This document shows positions 16,222 to 25,192 of a stretch of DNA of 64,000 bases, piece by piece. Every line of letters starts with the position of its first letter. The first letter of the stretch is position 1. The position numbers and the translations under genes were made by a program. Under the pieces are notes generated by a model, which worked only from the letters and a program-made list of their open reading frames with translations, was not told the DNA's origin and ran no database searches. Source of the DNA: Hymenobacter rigui (GTDB taxonomy: Bacteria; Bacteroidota; Bacteroidia; Cytophagales; Hymenobacteraceae); the NCBI RefSeq assembly GCF_003944715.1, contig NZ_RWIT01000003.1, positions 1 to 64,000 on the forward strand, given 5' to 3'.

Positions 16222-17652
16222 ATGTCTGACACGCCGCTGCCGCTCACTTTCGCCGATTTCAAGCTCAACAAGCAACTGCTGACGGCAGTGGAGGAGGCCG
16301 GCTTTACGGAGCCCACACCCGTACAGCAGCAAACCATTCCGCTGCTGCTGGCTGGCCACGACGTGTTGGGCATTGCCCAGACCGGTACCGGCAAAACAGC
16401 TGCCTTCGGGCTGCCGTTGCTGATGAAGGTAAAATACGCCCAGGGCATTCATCCGCGCGCGTTGGTTATGGCCCCCACCCGGGAACTGGCTATGCAGCTG
16501 GAAAGCCACCTGAAAAAACTGGCCGTGTACACCGACCTGCGCATTTTCGCCATTTACGGTGGCCTGGGCCCCAAAACTCAGATCGAAACCATTGCCAAGG
16601 GCGTGGATATTTTGATTGCCACGCCGGGCCGCCTCATGGAGCTGTACCTGCGCGGCGACCTGGTGCTGAAGGAGCTGAAAACGCTGGTGCTGGATGAGGC
16701 TGATAAAATGATGGACATGGGCTTTATGCCCCAGATTCGACGCTTGCTGGAGGTGATTCCGCGTAAGCGCCAGAACGTACTATTCTCGGCCACCATGCCG
16801 GAAAAAGTAACTACGCTCAGCGAGGAATTCCTGGAGTTTCCGGTGCGGATTGAGGTAACGCCCGCGGCCACCTCGGCCCAGACCGTGAGCCAGTCGCTGT
16901 ACGAAGTACCCAACCTGCTCACCAAAATCAACCTGCTGGAGTACCTGTTCCTCGACTGGGACACCTTCCACCGCGTGATGATTTTCACGCGCACCAAGGA
17001 GCACGCCGATAACGTGGCCAGCTTCCTGCAGCGCAAAGCCCACGGCGAGGTGCGGGCCATTCACGGCAACAAGGGCCAGAACATGCGCATCAACGCTATG
17101 GAGGCCTTTAAAGCCGGGGAAGTGCGCTTTCTGGTGGCTACCGATGTGGCGGCCCGTGGCATTGACGTACCGGAAGTATCGCACGTGGTGAATTTCGATG
17201 TGCCGCTGGTGTACGATGATTACGTGCACCGCATTGGCCGCACGGGCCGGGCCCAGCACACCGGCGCGGCCATCACCTTCGCCAACGAGGCCGAGATGTA
17301 CCACATGGAGCAGATTGCGGAGCTGATCCGGCAGGAAATTCCGCTGCTGCCCATTCCGGAGGGTGTCGAAATTGCCAAAACCTCTTTCGATGAGCAGCAG
17401 AACATGGACCGGGAGAAGGATGACCGCCGCAAGCGCGAAGACCCCAACTTTAAGGGTGCTTTCCATGAGCGCAAGGAGTGGATCAAACCCGGCGTAACCA
17501 TTGATAAGCGCACTGGCAAGGAGTTCAAAGCCGGCCCCAACCGCAGCCAGAAGGGCAAGAAGGCTAACCCGTCCAAGGGCAAAGCTTCCTCCCACTCCTC
17601 CAAAGCCTTCCGCGCCGCCCAGGGCCGCGCCCGCGCCAAACGGAGCAAGTAA
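16222..17652 (+). CDS. DEAD-box ATP-dependent RNA helicase (RhlE-like)
   Basis: 476 residues; the ATG at 16222 starts the conserved Q-motif region (FADFKLNKQLLTAVEEAGF). Helicase motifs appear in order: Walker A AQTGTGKT, PTRELA, TPGR, DEAD (VLDEADKMMDMGF), SAT, and C-terminal RGIDVP with HRIGRTGRA. The last 80 residues are a Lys/Arg/Ser-rich tail typical of RhlE-type enzymes involved in RNA remodelling and ribosome assembly or cold adaptation. Cytosolic. It ends 1 nt before a large inverted repeat. Confidence 0.95.
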   Translation: MSDTPLPLTFADFKLNKQLLTAVEEAGFTEPTPVQQQTIPLLLAGHDVLGIAQTGTGKTAAFGLPLLMKVKYAQGIHPRALVMAPTRELAMQLESHLKKLAVYTDLRIFAIYGGLGPKTQIETIAKGVDILIATPGRLMELYLRGDLVLKELKTLVLDEADKMMDMGFMPQIRRLLEVIPRKRQNVLFSATMPEKVTTLSEEFLEFPVRIEVTPAATSAQTVSQSLYEVPNLLTKINLLEYLFLDWDTFHRVMIFTRTKEHADNVASFLQRKAHGEVRAIHGNKGQNMRINAMEAFKAGEVRFLVATDVAARGIDVPEVSHVVNFDVPLVYDDYVHRIGRTGRAQHTGAAITFANEAEMYHMEQIAELIRQEIPLLPIPEGVEIAKTSFDEQQNMDREKDDRRKREDPNFKGAFHERKEWIKPGVTIDKRTGKEFKAGPNRSQKGKKANPSKGKASSHSSKAFRAAQGRARAKRSK

Positions 17653-17733
17653 TGATATAGTGAAATGGTGAGTGGCCGTTCTAAAAGCGCATTTCGCGCT
17701 AACAGAACGGCCACTCACCATTTCACTATATCA
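17653..17733. terminator. large inverted repeat with octamer-type arms
   Basis: Perfect 30-nt arms (17653-17682 and 17704-17733) around a 21-nt loop that itself contains AGCGC/GCGCT. It follows the helicase stop directly and ends 4 nt before the convergent membrane-protein gene. The arm contains GTGAAATGGTGAGT, shared with the repeat at 27941. Confidence 0.75.
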
Positions 17734-17736
17734 CCA

Positions 17737-18201
17737 CTACCGATAATGGTCGAAAATGGGCAGGTGGCTGAAGCGAATGGCCAGCATAGTAAACGTGAAG
17801 CCCCAGAAGGCAGCACTCCAGGCCATGTGCAGCAGGATGCGCCAGCGGGGCACGTGCAGCTGCGTGGCAATGACGGTACCGCCCACCGGGCTGAACAGAA
17901 TGGGCGTCAGAAACGCAATGCCCACCATGCCGAAACGCCGGTAGATGCTCACGATGGTGCGGCTGCGGCGGTTGAATAGCGGCTTGCCCTTCTGCTCCCG
18001 CTTGCGCCGCATGTGCAGCGCCCATTGCCGGCCCAAGCCGGATATCAGCACCACCGTGGTCATCATGCCCGCCACCGACAGGCCCCAGACCAGCGGCATG
18101 GGCAGGCCTGCCGCCACCCCGGCAACGGGAGCGGCCACAAACTTGAACATGCCGATGGCGAAAACCGTGGCGTATTTGAGCAGATCAGGTAACACAGGCA
18201 A
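17737..18201 (-). CDS. small integral membrane protein
   Basis: 154 residues. No ATG fits; a TTG at 18201 or a GTG at 18195 opens the frame, both just before the first helix. There are about four hydrophobic helices and a basic cytosolic loop (HMRRKREQKGKPLFNRRSR). The segment FGMVGIAFLTPILFSPVGGT resembles the re-entrant region of small multidrug-export/DedA-like proteins, but the match is loose. Its 3' end is closed by the large inverted repeat shared with the helicase gene. Confidence 0.65.
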   Translation of the reverse strand: MPVLPDLLKYATVFAIGMFKFVAAPVAGVAAGLPMPLVWGLSVAGMMTTVVLISGLGRQWALHMRRKREQKGKPLFNRRSRTIVSIYRRFGMVGIAFLTPILFSPVGGTVIATQLHVPRWRILLHMAWSAAFWGFTFTMLAIRFSHLPIFDHYR

Positions 18202-18318
18202 ATTTGGTAAGCGAAGCAGCGTAAATATAACCAGCAGGCGGCCGCCGGGTTAGCACCGCCCTGTTAGCAGTCTGTTACGAAACCCAACGAATACAGGCCC
18301 GGTTCACCGGCTCCGATA

Positions 18319-19023
18319 TTAGAGCTTGCTACCGTATGACAGGTCGCCGGCGTCGCCGAGGCCGGGCACGATGTAGGCCTGCTCGTTGAGGCCTTGGTCG
18401 ATGGCAGCCACCCAGAGGGTGGCTTCGGGAATTTCGCGGGTCACGTACTCCACCCCCTGGGGGCTGGCAATGACGGCGGCAATGTGCACCTGCCGGGGCG
18501 TTCCGAAGCGCAGCATGGCCCGGTACGTCTGCACCAGGCTTTTGCCGGAGGCCAGCATGGGGTCGGCCAGAATCAGGACCCGCTCATCCAGGCTGGGAGC
18601 CGAGAGGTAATCGACCTGCACCTGCACCTGGGCCGTGCCCTCAATGCGGTAGGCGGCAGCAAAAGCGGAGGGCGACTGGTCGAAGTAGTTCAGAAAGCCC
18701 TGGTGAAAGGGCAGGCCGGCCCGCAGCACGGTGGCCAGCACCGGGAAATCGTGGAGGTGCTTGCTGCTGGACTCGCCCAGCGGCGTGCGCACCGTTTTAT
18801 CGGTGTAGCTCAGCTGGGAGCTGATTTTGAGGGCCATGATTTCACCCAGGCGCTGCAGGTTACGGCGGAAGCGCAGGGAATCCTGCTGCACCGATACATC
18901 GCGCAGCTCGGCCAGGAAGTGGTTGGCAATGGATGGCTCGGCGCACACCACGTGCACGCGCGGGTTGGCCGCGGCGGCGGCCGCAGCGGAAAGGTCAGCA
19001 GGAGAAGGCGTCAGCGCAGCCAT
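18319..19023 (-). CDS. upp: uracil phosphoribosyltransferase
   Basis: 234 residues. The PRPP-binding segment VLILADPMLASGKSL and the C-terminal GLGDAGDLSYG, which contacts uracil, identify UPRTase. It converts uracil and PRPP to UMP (pyrimidine salvage). Its ATG lies inside the last codons of the upstream acetyltransferase-like gene (13-nt overlap), so the two are translationally coupled and probably cotranscribed. Confidence 0.94.
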   Translation of the reverse strand: MAALTPSPADLSAAAAAAANPRVHVVCAEPSIANHFLAELRDVSVQQDSLRFRRNLQRLGEIMALKISSQLSYTDKTVRTPLGESSSKHLHDFPVLATVLRAGLPFHQGFLNYFDQSPSAFAAAYRIEGTAQVQVQVDYLSAPSLDERVLILADPMLASGKSLVQTYRAMLRFGTPRQVHIAAVIASPQGVEYVTREIPEATLWVAAIDQGLNEQAYIVPGLGDAGDLSYGSKL

Positions 19024-19955
19024 TGTAGGTACCAGGGTAGTTGGGAGGTGAAGGATAGCGCCGCGTACGACACGGGCACGGCCCCGAAATTGGCAAAAAA
19101 ACGGGCAATAGACGGTATCATGCCGCCTTCAAAATCGAGCACCAGCCCCGGCGTGCCCGCGTGCCGCTGGATGGCCGCATCTACCAGGGCTAACGGAGCC
19201 GCCTGCTTTTTACCTTCCGCAGAAGCCGCAGCAAACAAATACACCAACCGGGAGCGGTACCGTACGAACAGCGCCCCGGCCAGTAACTGGCCGGTTTGCT
19301 GGTCGCGCGCTTCGTACAATGTCAGTAGCTGCCGGGCTTGTAGTACCGCCGCCAGCCGGCGTAGTAGTGCATAATGGCGGTTTTTCAAGCCGGCGGCCGG
19401 GCCCTGGGTTTGCCGGAATAGCAACAGAAGCGGCTCCAGCTCAGGCGTGGTTTGTACGGCAAAGCTCGATGCGCCGGCTTCCTGCTGACGCAGACGGCGG
19501 CGGTAGTCGGCGCAGTAGCCGGCTTGGATGGTTTCGTACGGCTGATGCAGCGGCAGGTGATAGGTCTGGCGAACTTGTGCCGTCAGCGGGGCGGAAGGCG
19601 CAGCCGGCAAGCCGTTTTCAGTATTCAGCTGGGTGTAGAAGCGGCCGTATGCCGTGAAAGCCTCCCTTTCTTCCAGCCAGGCTTCGATGTCATTTTCTGG
19701 CCCGATAATGCCCAGCTGCTGCGTAAAGGGCGGCTGCACCACTTCCCGCCCCCATAGTCGACGCTTGACCGGTAAGGGCCACACGGCGAGATAGCGGCCG
19801 GTTTCGGGCTCCATTTTCACCAGCGCATCCCATTGTCCGGCCGTGGCCTGCAACCACCAAGAAGCCGCATAGGGTACCACCTGCGGGGCCGAATTCACGC
19901 AGGCGTCCCAGGCAGCCAAATCCAGTTCCGAGAAGCGTAGCAGGCGAATGGGCAT
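19011..19955 (-). CDS. GNAT/FemAB-like acyltransferase
   Basis: 314 residues from ATG at 19955 (MPIRLLRFSELD). The layout, an N-terminal half starting with the SELDLAAWDACVNSAPQVVP stretch and a C-terminal half ending in DFEGGMIPSIARFFANFGA, is that of duplicated-GNAT FemAB-type proteins of Bacteroidota, in which the second half holds the acceptor-binding part. The substrate is unknown. A -7 box is only 4 nt upstream of the ATG, and the gene overlaps upp by 13 nt. Confidence 0.7.
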   Translation of the reverse strand: MPIRLLRFSELDLAAWDACVNSAPQVVPYAASWWLQATAGQWDALVKMEPETGRYLAVWPLPVKRRLWGREVVQPPFTQQLGIIGPENDIEAWLEEREAFTAYGRFYTQLNTENGLPAAPSAPLTAQVRQTYHLPLHQPYETIQAGYCADYRRRLRQQEAGASSFAVQTTPELEPLLLLFRQTQGPAAGLKNRHYALLRRLAAVLQARQLLTLYEARDQQTGQLLAGALFVRYRSRLVYLFAAASAEGKKQAAPLALVDAAIQRHAGTPGLVLDFEGGMIPSIARFFANFGAVPVSYAALSFTSQLPWYLQWLR

Positions 19956-19958
19956 ACC

Positions 19959-19966
19959 CAAAGGTA
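19959..19966 (-). promoter_or_regulatory. -7 promoter box of the acyltransferase-upp unit
   Basis: TACCTTTG on the minus strand with its final G 4 nt before the A of the ATG at 19955, the geometry expected of a leaderless transcript. Confidence 0.5.
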
Positions 19967-20066
19967 CTGCCGGGCAGCTTCCGGCGTTAGGTGCTTCGTC
20001 CAATCCTGCGTAAACTCCGTAGGTTTGCCCACCTACGCGCCGGCTTTGGCGTACACGGCTCTGCTT

Positions 20067-21974
20067 ATGAGAAATTCCTACCTATACGTGCTGGGTTTGC
20101 TGGGCGTGCTGGCCACGCCCGCGGCGGCCCAAGACACCCCCACCCGCCCCACCGACGGCCAGGGCAACTGGCTCACCTACGACCAGCCGCCCAAACCCGG
20201 TAAGCCTGCCAAACCCGAAAATGCGGCGGCTACCAATGCGCAGCCGGCAGTTTCCGGCAAAACCACCATGGGCACCACCTACGTGCCACTGGATGCGGAC
20301 ATCTACCGCCTCATTGACCGTTATGTGATTCTGCACGGGCCTGACTCCTTGAGCGACCCGCACACTTCGGTGCGGCCCTATACCCGCGCCGCCGTGGCCC
20401 GGCTGGCCGAGCGCATACTGCAGGATTCCTCGGCGGGCCTTTCCCGACAGGACCGCTTCAACATCCGCTACCTGCTGCGCGACAACTGGCATGATGCTCG
20501 GCTGGACTCGGCGGTGAACGTGCGCGAGCAGCCTATTCTGAAGTATTTCTACCAGCGGCCTTCCGACCTATACAGCTTGGAGCAGCCGGAGTTTTCGCTG
20601 CGCGTGAACCCGGTGCTAGGTCTGAGCCTGGGTAATTCCGATGGGGCCAAGAGCTACTCGTTCCTGAACACCCGCGGGGTGCAGGTAGAGGGCACCATTG
20701 ATAAGCGGCTGGGCTTTTATGCCTTCCTGGCCGACAACCAGATGGCCGTGCCGCTGTACGTGCAGGAGCGAGTGGAGCGCGACCGGGCCGTACCCCACGA
20801 GGGGTTCTGGAAGCCCTTCAAAACCACCGGCGGGCAGTACGATTTCCTGTCGGCGCGGGGCTACCTGACGTATGCCGCTGGCCGCCACGTGAGCCTGCAG
20901 CTGGGCCACGACCGGAACCAGATTGGCAACGGCTACCGCAGCCTGATCCTGTCGGACTATTCCTCGCCCTACCTGTTCCTGAAGGTGCAAACGCGCATCT
21001 GGAAGTTTCAGTACCAGAACCTGTTTGCCCAGCTCATGGCCGACCCCGGCGACCTGGATGCATCGTACGACCGGAAGTTTCTGGCCATGCACCACCTGAG
21101 CCTCGATGTGCTGCCGAACCTGAACATCGGGGTGTTTGAGAGCGTGCTTACGGCCTCGTCGCGGCGGGATTCGGTTATCAGCAACGGGCAGGTGCGGGTG
21201 CAGCGCCGCAACACCTTCGATATCCAGTACCTCAACCCGGTTATCTTCTACCGTACCATTGAGCAAAGCACCGGCTCGCAGGATGGCAACGCCCTGCTGG
21301 GCCTTGACTTCAAGTGGAACCTCTGGAAGCGGGTGCAGCTGTACGGGCAACTGGTGCTGGATGAGTTTGTGCTGAGCCAGGTGCGCGGCGGCAACGGCTG
21401 GTGGGCCAACAAGCAGTCGGTGCAGCTGGGGGCCAAATACATTAACGTGGCCGGCATCCGCAACTTCGACCTGCAGGGCGAGTTCAACTTCATCCGGCCT
21501 TACACCTATCAGGCCCTCGACAAGTTCCGCAGCTACCAGAACGCCGCCCAGCCGCTGGCTCACCCCATGGGGGCCAATCTGTGGGAGCTGATTGGTATTG
21601 CCAGCTTTCAGCCCCTACCCCGCCTGCACGTGGTGGCCAAAGGCTTTCTGGTGCGTCAGGGCCTCGACCCCGCCGGCCAGAACTACGGCTCCAACGTGCT
21701 GCTGCCCTACGACGACCGGCCCCGCGACGCCAACGGCCAAGTACGGGAATACGGCTTCTTCGTGGGCAACGGCATCAGCTCCTACCTGCTGCACGGTGAC
21801 CTGACGGGCTCTTGGCAGGCGGCCCACAACCTGTGGCTGGATGGCAAAGTGATTTACCGGCACCGCACTTATGAAGATGGCCGTACGCCCCCGCCCAACT
21901 TCACGGCCGATGGTGGTGTGCTGGCCTCGGTGGGCCTGCGCTGGAACATTGCTCAGCGCCTGCACGAGTTTTAA
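20067..21974 (+). CDS. outer-membrane beta-barrel protein, RemB/Wzi-like
   Basis: 635 residues from ATG at 20067, which begins a clear signal peptide ending ATPAAAQ (about residue 20). After an N-terminal periplasmic helical part with repeated DRYxxLHGPDSLSD-type sequence, the remainder is rich in alternating beta strands (GHDRNQIGNGYRSLILSDYS, then LQYGQLVLDEF-like strands), fitting a large barrel. Homologues are annotated either as gliding motility protein RemB or as capsule assembly Wzi-like. With gldB present in this window a gliding or surface-polysaccharide role is plausible but unproven. Confidence 0.7.
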   Translation: MRNSYLYVLGLLGVLATPAAAQDTPTRPTDGQGNWLTYDQPPKPGKPAKPENAAATNAQPAVSGKTTMGTTYVPLDADIYRLIDRYVILHGPDSLSDPHTSVRPYTRAAVARLAERILQDSSAGLSRQDRFNIRYLLRDNWHDARLDSAVNVREQPILKYFYQRPSDLYSLEQPEFSLRVNPVLGLSLGNSDGAKSYSFLNTRGVQVEGTIDKRLGFYAFLADNQMAVPLYVQERVERDRAVPHEGFWKPFKTTGGQYDFLSARGYLTYAAGRHVSLQLGHDRNQIGNGYRSLILSDYSSPYLFLKVQTRIWKFQYQNLFAQLMADPGDLDASYDRKFLAMHHLSLDVLPNLNIGVFESVLTASSRRDSVISNGQVRVQRRNTFDIQYLNPVIFYRTIEQSTGSQDGNALLGLDFKWNLWKRVQLYGQLVLDEFVLSQVRGGNGWWANKQSVQLGAKYINVAGIRNFDLQGEFNFIRPYTYQALDKFRSYQNAAQPLAHPMGANLWELIGIASFQPLPRLHVVAKGFLVRQGLDPAGQNYGSNVLLPYDDRPRDANGQVREYGFFVGNGISSYLLHGDLTGSWQAAHNLWLDGKVIYRHRTYEDGRTPPPNFTADGGVLASVGLRWNIAQRLHEF

Positions 21975-21985
21975 CCGCTGAAGCC

Positions 21986-22345
21986 ATGCGCCACGAATCG
22001 GCTGTAACGCTGTTGTACCGGCCCGTGAATCAGGCGGAACTGGATTTGATTGCGGCTTCGGGGTGGCTGGAATTTCCGCCGCGGCTGCCGGAGCAACCGT
22101 TCTTTTATCCGGTGCTCAATGAGCAGTACGCCGCCCAGATTGCCCGCGACTGGAACGTGCCCTACTACGGCGTGGGCTACGTGCTGCGGTTTGCCGTGGA
22201 AGCCGACTACGCCGACTCGTTTCCGGTGCAGAACGTGGGTAACCCGGAGCATAACGAGCTGTGGGTACCGGCCGAGGAACTGGCCGAATTCAACCGCCAC
22301 ATCATCGGGCAGATTGAGGTGGTGAGCGTATTTAGCGCTGCCTGA
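21986..22345 (+). CDS. small conserved cytosolic protein (annotated ADP-ribosylation/crystallin J1-like)
   Basis: 119 residues starting 11 nt after the barrel gene, so probably in one transcript. The sequence TLLYRPVNQAELDLIAASGW and the ending ELWVPAEELAEFNRHIIGQI match a compact family common in Bacteroidota and Proteobacteria that databases label ADP-ribosylation/crystallin J1, although it lacks the ADP-ribosylglycohydrolase signature. No signal peptide. Function unknown. Confidence 0.65.
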   Translation: MRHESAVTLLYRPVNQAELDLIAASGWLEFPPRLPEQPFFYPVLNEQYAAQIARDWNVPYYGVGYVLRFAVEADYADSFPVQNVGNPEHNELWVPAEELAEFNRHIIGQIEVVSVFSAA

Positions 22346-22378
22346 GGTAATACTGAAGCTGTTTATGAAATCTTATAC

Positions 22379-22476
22379 CGTCATGCAGAGCGCAGCGAAG
22401 CATCTCGCGTGCTGACGTTGCAATGGTAATCCAGACATCGGCACGCGAGATGCTTTGCCTCCGGCTCTGCATGACG
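22379..22476. repeat. interspersed inverted repeat (TCATGCAGAGCG family)
   Basis: Imperfect 34-36-nt arms (22379-22412 and 22441-22476), each reading outward as GTCATGCAGAGC ... AAGCATCTCGCGTGC. The sequence GCATCTCGCGTGCTGACGTTG-type is repeated at 36433-36588 in this window. No coding sequence between 22346 and 22580. Confidence 0.7.
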
Positions 22477-22526
22477 AACTGTCGATTTTTACGATTCTTT
22501 ACACAGCTTTACTACAAGAAAACAGC

Positions 22527-22560
22527 AAAAGGGCCGGTGCAGCGTTGCATCGGCCCTTTT
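22527..22560 (-). terminator. hairpin terminator of the Rieske gene
   Basis: AAAAGGGCCG pairs with CGGCCCTTTT around TGCAGCGTTGCA, ending 20 nt from the stop codon of the minus-strand Rieske gene; it is bidirectional in form. Confidence 0.75.
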
Positions 22561-22580
22561 GTGTGTATTGCTGCTTCGTA

Positions 22581-23006
22581 CTACCCGGTAATCCGGAGGG
22601 AGTTGCCGGTTTGCGTTACGGTGTACTGCTTGAGGCCCCGGGGCGGCGGACCGCTCACCACGGCCCCGTCAGTGCTGAAATAGGCCGAATGCTGAGAGCA
22701 GAAGAACTGCTGCCGGCTGGAATTGAAGATTACTTTGACACCCTCATGCGTGCAGGGGGCCTGCACCGCCACGTAGCTGCTGGCGCTGGTTTTAGCCACA
22801 ATCACCTGGTTGCCGGAGTCGTACACGTAGCCTGTACCAGCCACCAGCGAACTGCTGGACGCGGCCGAGAGGTCCACGGTAAAATCGACGTTGGAGGCGC
22901 CGGTAGTGGAGCCGGTGCTGTCGTCTTTGCTGCAGCTGCCGAGGCAGCCGGTAGCAGCGGCGGCACTACCCAGCACCAGCAGCTGCAGAAAATCTTTGCG
23001 GTCCAT
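22581..23006 (-). CDS. Rieske [2Fe-2S] domain protein, exported
   Basis: 141 residues. The N-terminus MDRKDFLQLLVLGSAAAATGCLGSC combines a Tat-like start with a possible lipobox (ATGC). The Rieske cluster ligands are present: CTHEG (about residues 84-88) and CSQHSAYF (about 101-108), that is C-x-H and C-x2-H. Such proteins bind a 2Fe-2S cluster and transfer electrons at the outer face of the membrane. No cytochrome b or oxygenase partner lies nearby, so its redox partner is unknown. A Ser/Thr-rich linker precedes the domain. Confidence 0.85.
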   Translation of the reverse strand: MDRKDFLQLLVLGSAAAATGCLGSCSKDDSTGSTTGASNVDFTVDLSAASSSSLVAGTGYVYDSGNQVIVAKTSASSYVAVQAPCTHEGVKVIFNSSRQQFFCSQHSAYFSTDGAVVSGPPPRGLKQYTVTQTGNSLRITG

Positions 23007-23209
23007 AGAGAAGCGAAAAAAATGAGGGGAACGGTGAAACAGGGAAAGTAAACGGCAGGCTACCGCGTCAGCGGAAACAGCGGATTCCGGAAGATACTGA
23101 GGAGCTATGGGTTCTTAACGCACCGACCGCGTCCTATTGTATCAATTCTCTCTACCACTGGAAGAACGACCGGTTTTCGCCGACGAATGGCCTACCCGGC
23201 CCGATGCCG

Positions 23210-23217
23210 TACCTTTG
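23210..23217 (+). promoter_or_regulatory. -7 promoter box of the ABC exporter gene
   Basis: TACCTTTG 9 nt before the ATG at 23227, leaving a leader of only a few nucleotides. Confidence 0.45.
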
Positions 23218-23226
23218 CCCGTTCCG

Positions 23227-25071
23227 ATGAAGACCTACCTCCGCATTCTGCAATACGCCCGGCCTTGGGCTTCTTTCCTGCCGCAATACTTAGTCTACAC
23301 TGTACTTGCTACAGTGTTCGGCCTAATCAATTTCACGCTCGTTATTCCCCTTCTATCTGTACTTTTTGAGAAGACGGATAAAGTGGCTGCCGAGGCCCCA
23401 AAACAACTTCCTAAGTTTCATATCAGCATTGACTGGGCGAAAGACACCTTCAACTACTTTTTTGCGCAGATACTGGACACTTACGGCGCAATGGGTACGC
23501 TCACGTTTGTGTGTGCCGTGGTTGTGGTATCTGTGCTCCTGAGCAACCTGTTTCGCTATCTGAGCCTGCGTATTCTGGCGGTTGTCCGGGCCCGAGTAAT
23601 TAAAAACCTGCGGCATGACTTATATCACCGCATTATCGGGCTTCAGCTAGGTTTTTTCGGAGCAGAGCGCAAGGGCGACCTGATGTCGCGCTTTACCTCG
23701 GATGTGCAGGAAGTGGAAACATCGGTCGTCAACACTATGACAGCTGTTATTCAGGAGCCACTCAAGATTGTAGTCTATTTCTCGATGTTATTTTACATCT
23801 CGGTCCCGCTGACCTTGTTTGCGTTGGTATTACTTCCTATTTCCGGGGGGCTGATTGCTGGTGTTGCCAAACGCCTGCGTACTCAGGCCAAGCAGAGTCA
23901 GAGCACCTTGGGTACCATGTTGTCGGTAATCGACGAAACCCTGGGCGGTATTCGCGTCATCAAAGCCTTTAATGCTCAGGAATATGTTAAAGACAAGTTT
24001 GAGGATCAGAATGCACAATATGCACGGGCTTCCCGCAACATTGATAATACCCGCGACTTAGCATCACCATTTTCAGAGGTTGCTGGCGTAGCCGTAGTGG
24101 TTGGGTTGCTGTATTTCGGCGGCACGCTGGTGCTGGGCATTAATCCTTCGCTTACCGGCCAAACATTTCTCGGTTATGTAGTCATATTCTCGCAGGTGCT
24201 CACACCGGCTAAAGCCCTTTCGTCGTCATTCGGCAACATCCAGCGCGGGCTGGTGGCCGGGGAGCGGGTGCTGAGCATCATCGATACTGAGCCGCTGGTG
24301 CGCGACAAGCCCGGCGCTGACGTGCTGCCCGCTTTTGAGCACCAGATTGAGCTGCGCAACCTGCAGTTCGGCTACGCCGATGCGCCTGTGCTGCAAGACA
24401 TCAACCTGACTATTCCGAAGGGCAAAACCGTGGCGCTGGTAGGCCCCAGCGGCGGCGGCAAAAGCACCCTCGCCGACCTGCTCCCCCGCTTCTACGACCC
24501 CACCGGCGGCCAGCTGCTCATCGACGGCCACGACGTGCGCGACTGCACCATCCACTCCGTGCGGGACCAGATGGGCATCGTAACCCAGGAAAGCATCCTG
24601 TTCAACGACACCATTTTCAACAACATCCGCTTCAATACCGAAGCCACCGAGGCCGAGGTAATGGAGGCGGCCCGCATTGCCAACGCCCACGACTTCATTA
24701 TGGCCGCGCCGGAAGGCTACCAAACGATGATTGGCGACCGGGGCAGCCGCCTGAGCGGGGGCCAGCGCCAGCGCCTGAGCATTGCCCGCGCCATCCTGCG
24801 CAACCCGCCCATCCTGATTCTGGACGAAGCCACCTCGGCCCTCGACACCGAAAGCGAAAAACTAGTGCAGGAGGCCCTTACCAGGCTGATGCAGAACCGC
24901 ACCAGCCTGGTAATTGCCCACCGCCTGAGCACCGTGCAGCACGCCGATGAGATTGTGGTGCTGCAGCAGGGCCGCATTGTGGAGCGCGGCACCCACGAGG
25001 AGCTGCTGCGCCAGGGCGGCCTGTACCAGCGCCTGAACATGATGCAGACGACCAACGCGGCCCTGGCTTAG
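23227..25071 (+). CDS. ABC exporter (MsbA/lipid-exporter type), fused TMD-NBD
   Basis: 614 residues from ATG at 23227 (MKTYLRILQYARPW). Residues 1-330 hold six membrane helices; the nucleotide-binding domain follows with Walker A GPSGGGKST (about 405-413), signature LSGGQRQRLS (about 510) and Walker B ILILDEATSAL (about 527). The architecture is that of MsbA-type half-transporters which flip lipid A precursors or export peptides or drugs as homodimers. The first kilobase is clearly lower in GC than the NBD half; the change occurs near 24220-24240. A substrate cannot be assigned from sequence. Confidence 0.93.
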   Translation: MKTYLRILQYARPWASFLPQYLVYTVLATVFGLINFTLVIPLLSVLFEKTDKVAAEAPKQLPKFHISIDWAKDTFNYFFAQILDTYGAMGTLTFVCAVVVVSVLLSNLFRYLSLRILAVVRARVIKNLRHDLYHRIIGLQLGFFGAERKGDLMSRFTSDVQEVETSVVNTMTAVIQEPLKIVVYFSMLFYISVPLTLFALVLLPISGGLIAGVAKRLRTQAKQSQSTLGTMLSVIDETLGGIRVIKAFNAQEYVKDKFEDQNAQYARASRNIDNTRDLASPFSEVAGVAVVVGLLYFGGTLVLGINPSLTGQTFLGYVVIFSQVLTPAKALSSSFGNIQRGLVAGERVLSIIDTEPLVRDKPGADVLPAFEHQIELRNLQFGYADAPVLQDINLTIPKGKTVALVGPSGGGKSTLADLLPRFYDPTGGQLLIDGHDVRDCTIHSVRDQMGIVTQESILFNDTIFNNIRFNTEATEAEVMEAARIANAHDFIMAAPEGYQTMIGDRGSRLSGGQRQRLSIARAILRNPPILILDEATSALDTESEKLVQEALTRLMQNRTSLVIAHRLSTVQHADEIVVLQQGRIVERGTHEELLRQGGLYQRLNMMQTTNAALA

Positions 25072-25192
25072 CGTGGGGCGGCGAGGGATTTCCGCAGCTA
25101 ACACTGCCAAAGCCCTATATTTAGTCCGTTCTGTTTGCTCCTGCGTATGAGGGGCTGAATTCTCTCTCCTCCACCACAACCGCCTTCATCTC

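Noticed and set aside
19011-19023. Overlap of upp and the acyltransferase as a frameshift error
   Set aside because: Each gene ends or begins cleanly with conserved residues; a 13-nt overlap is ordinary coupling.
18319-19023. Divergent C-terminus of upp (LSYGSKL) as a fusion or truncation
   Set aside because: The ending fits the usual GDAGD-x-x-G pattern of the family and the length is normal.
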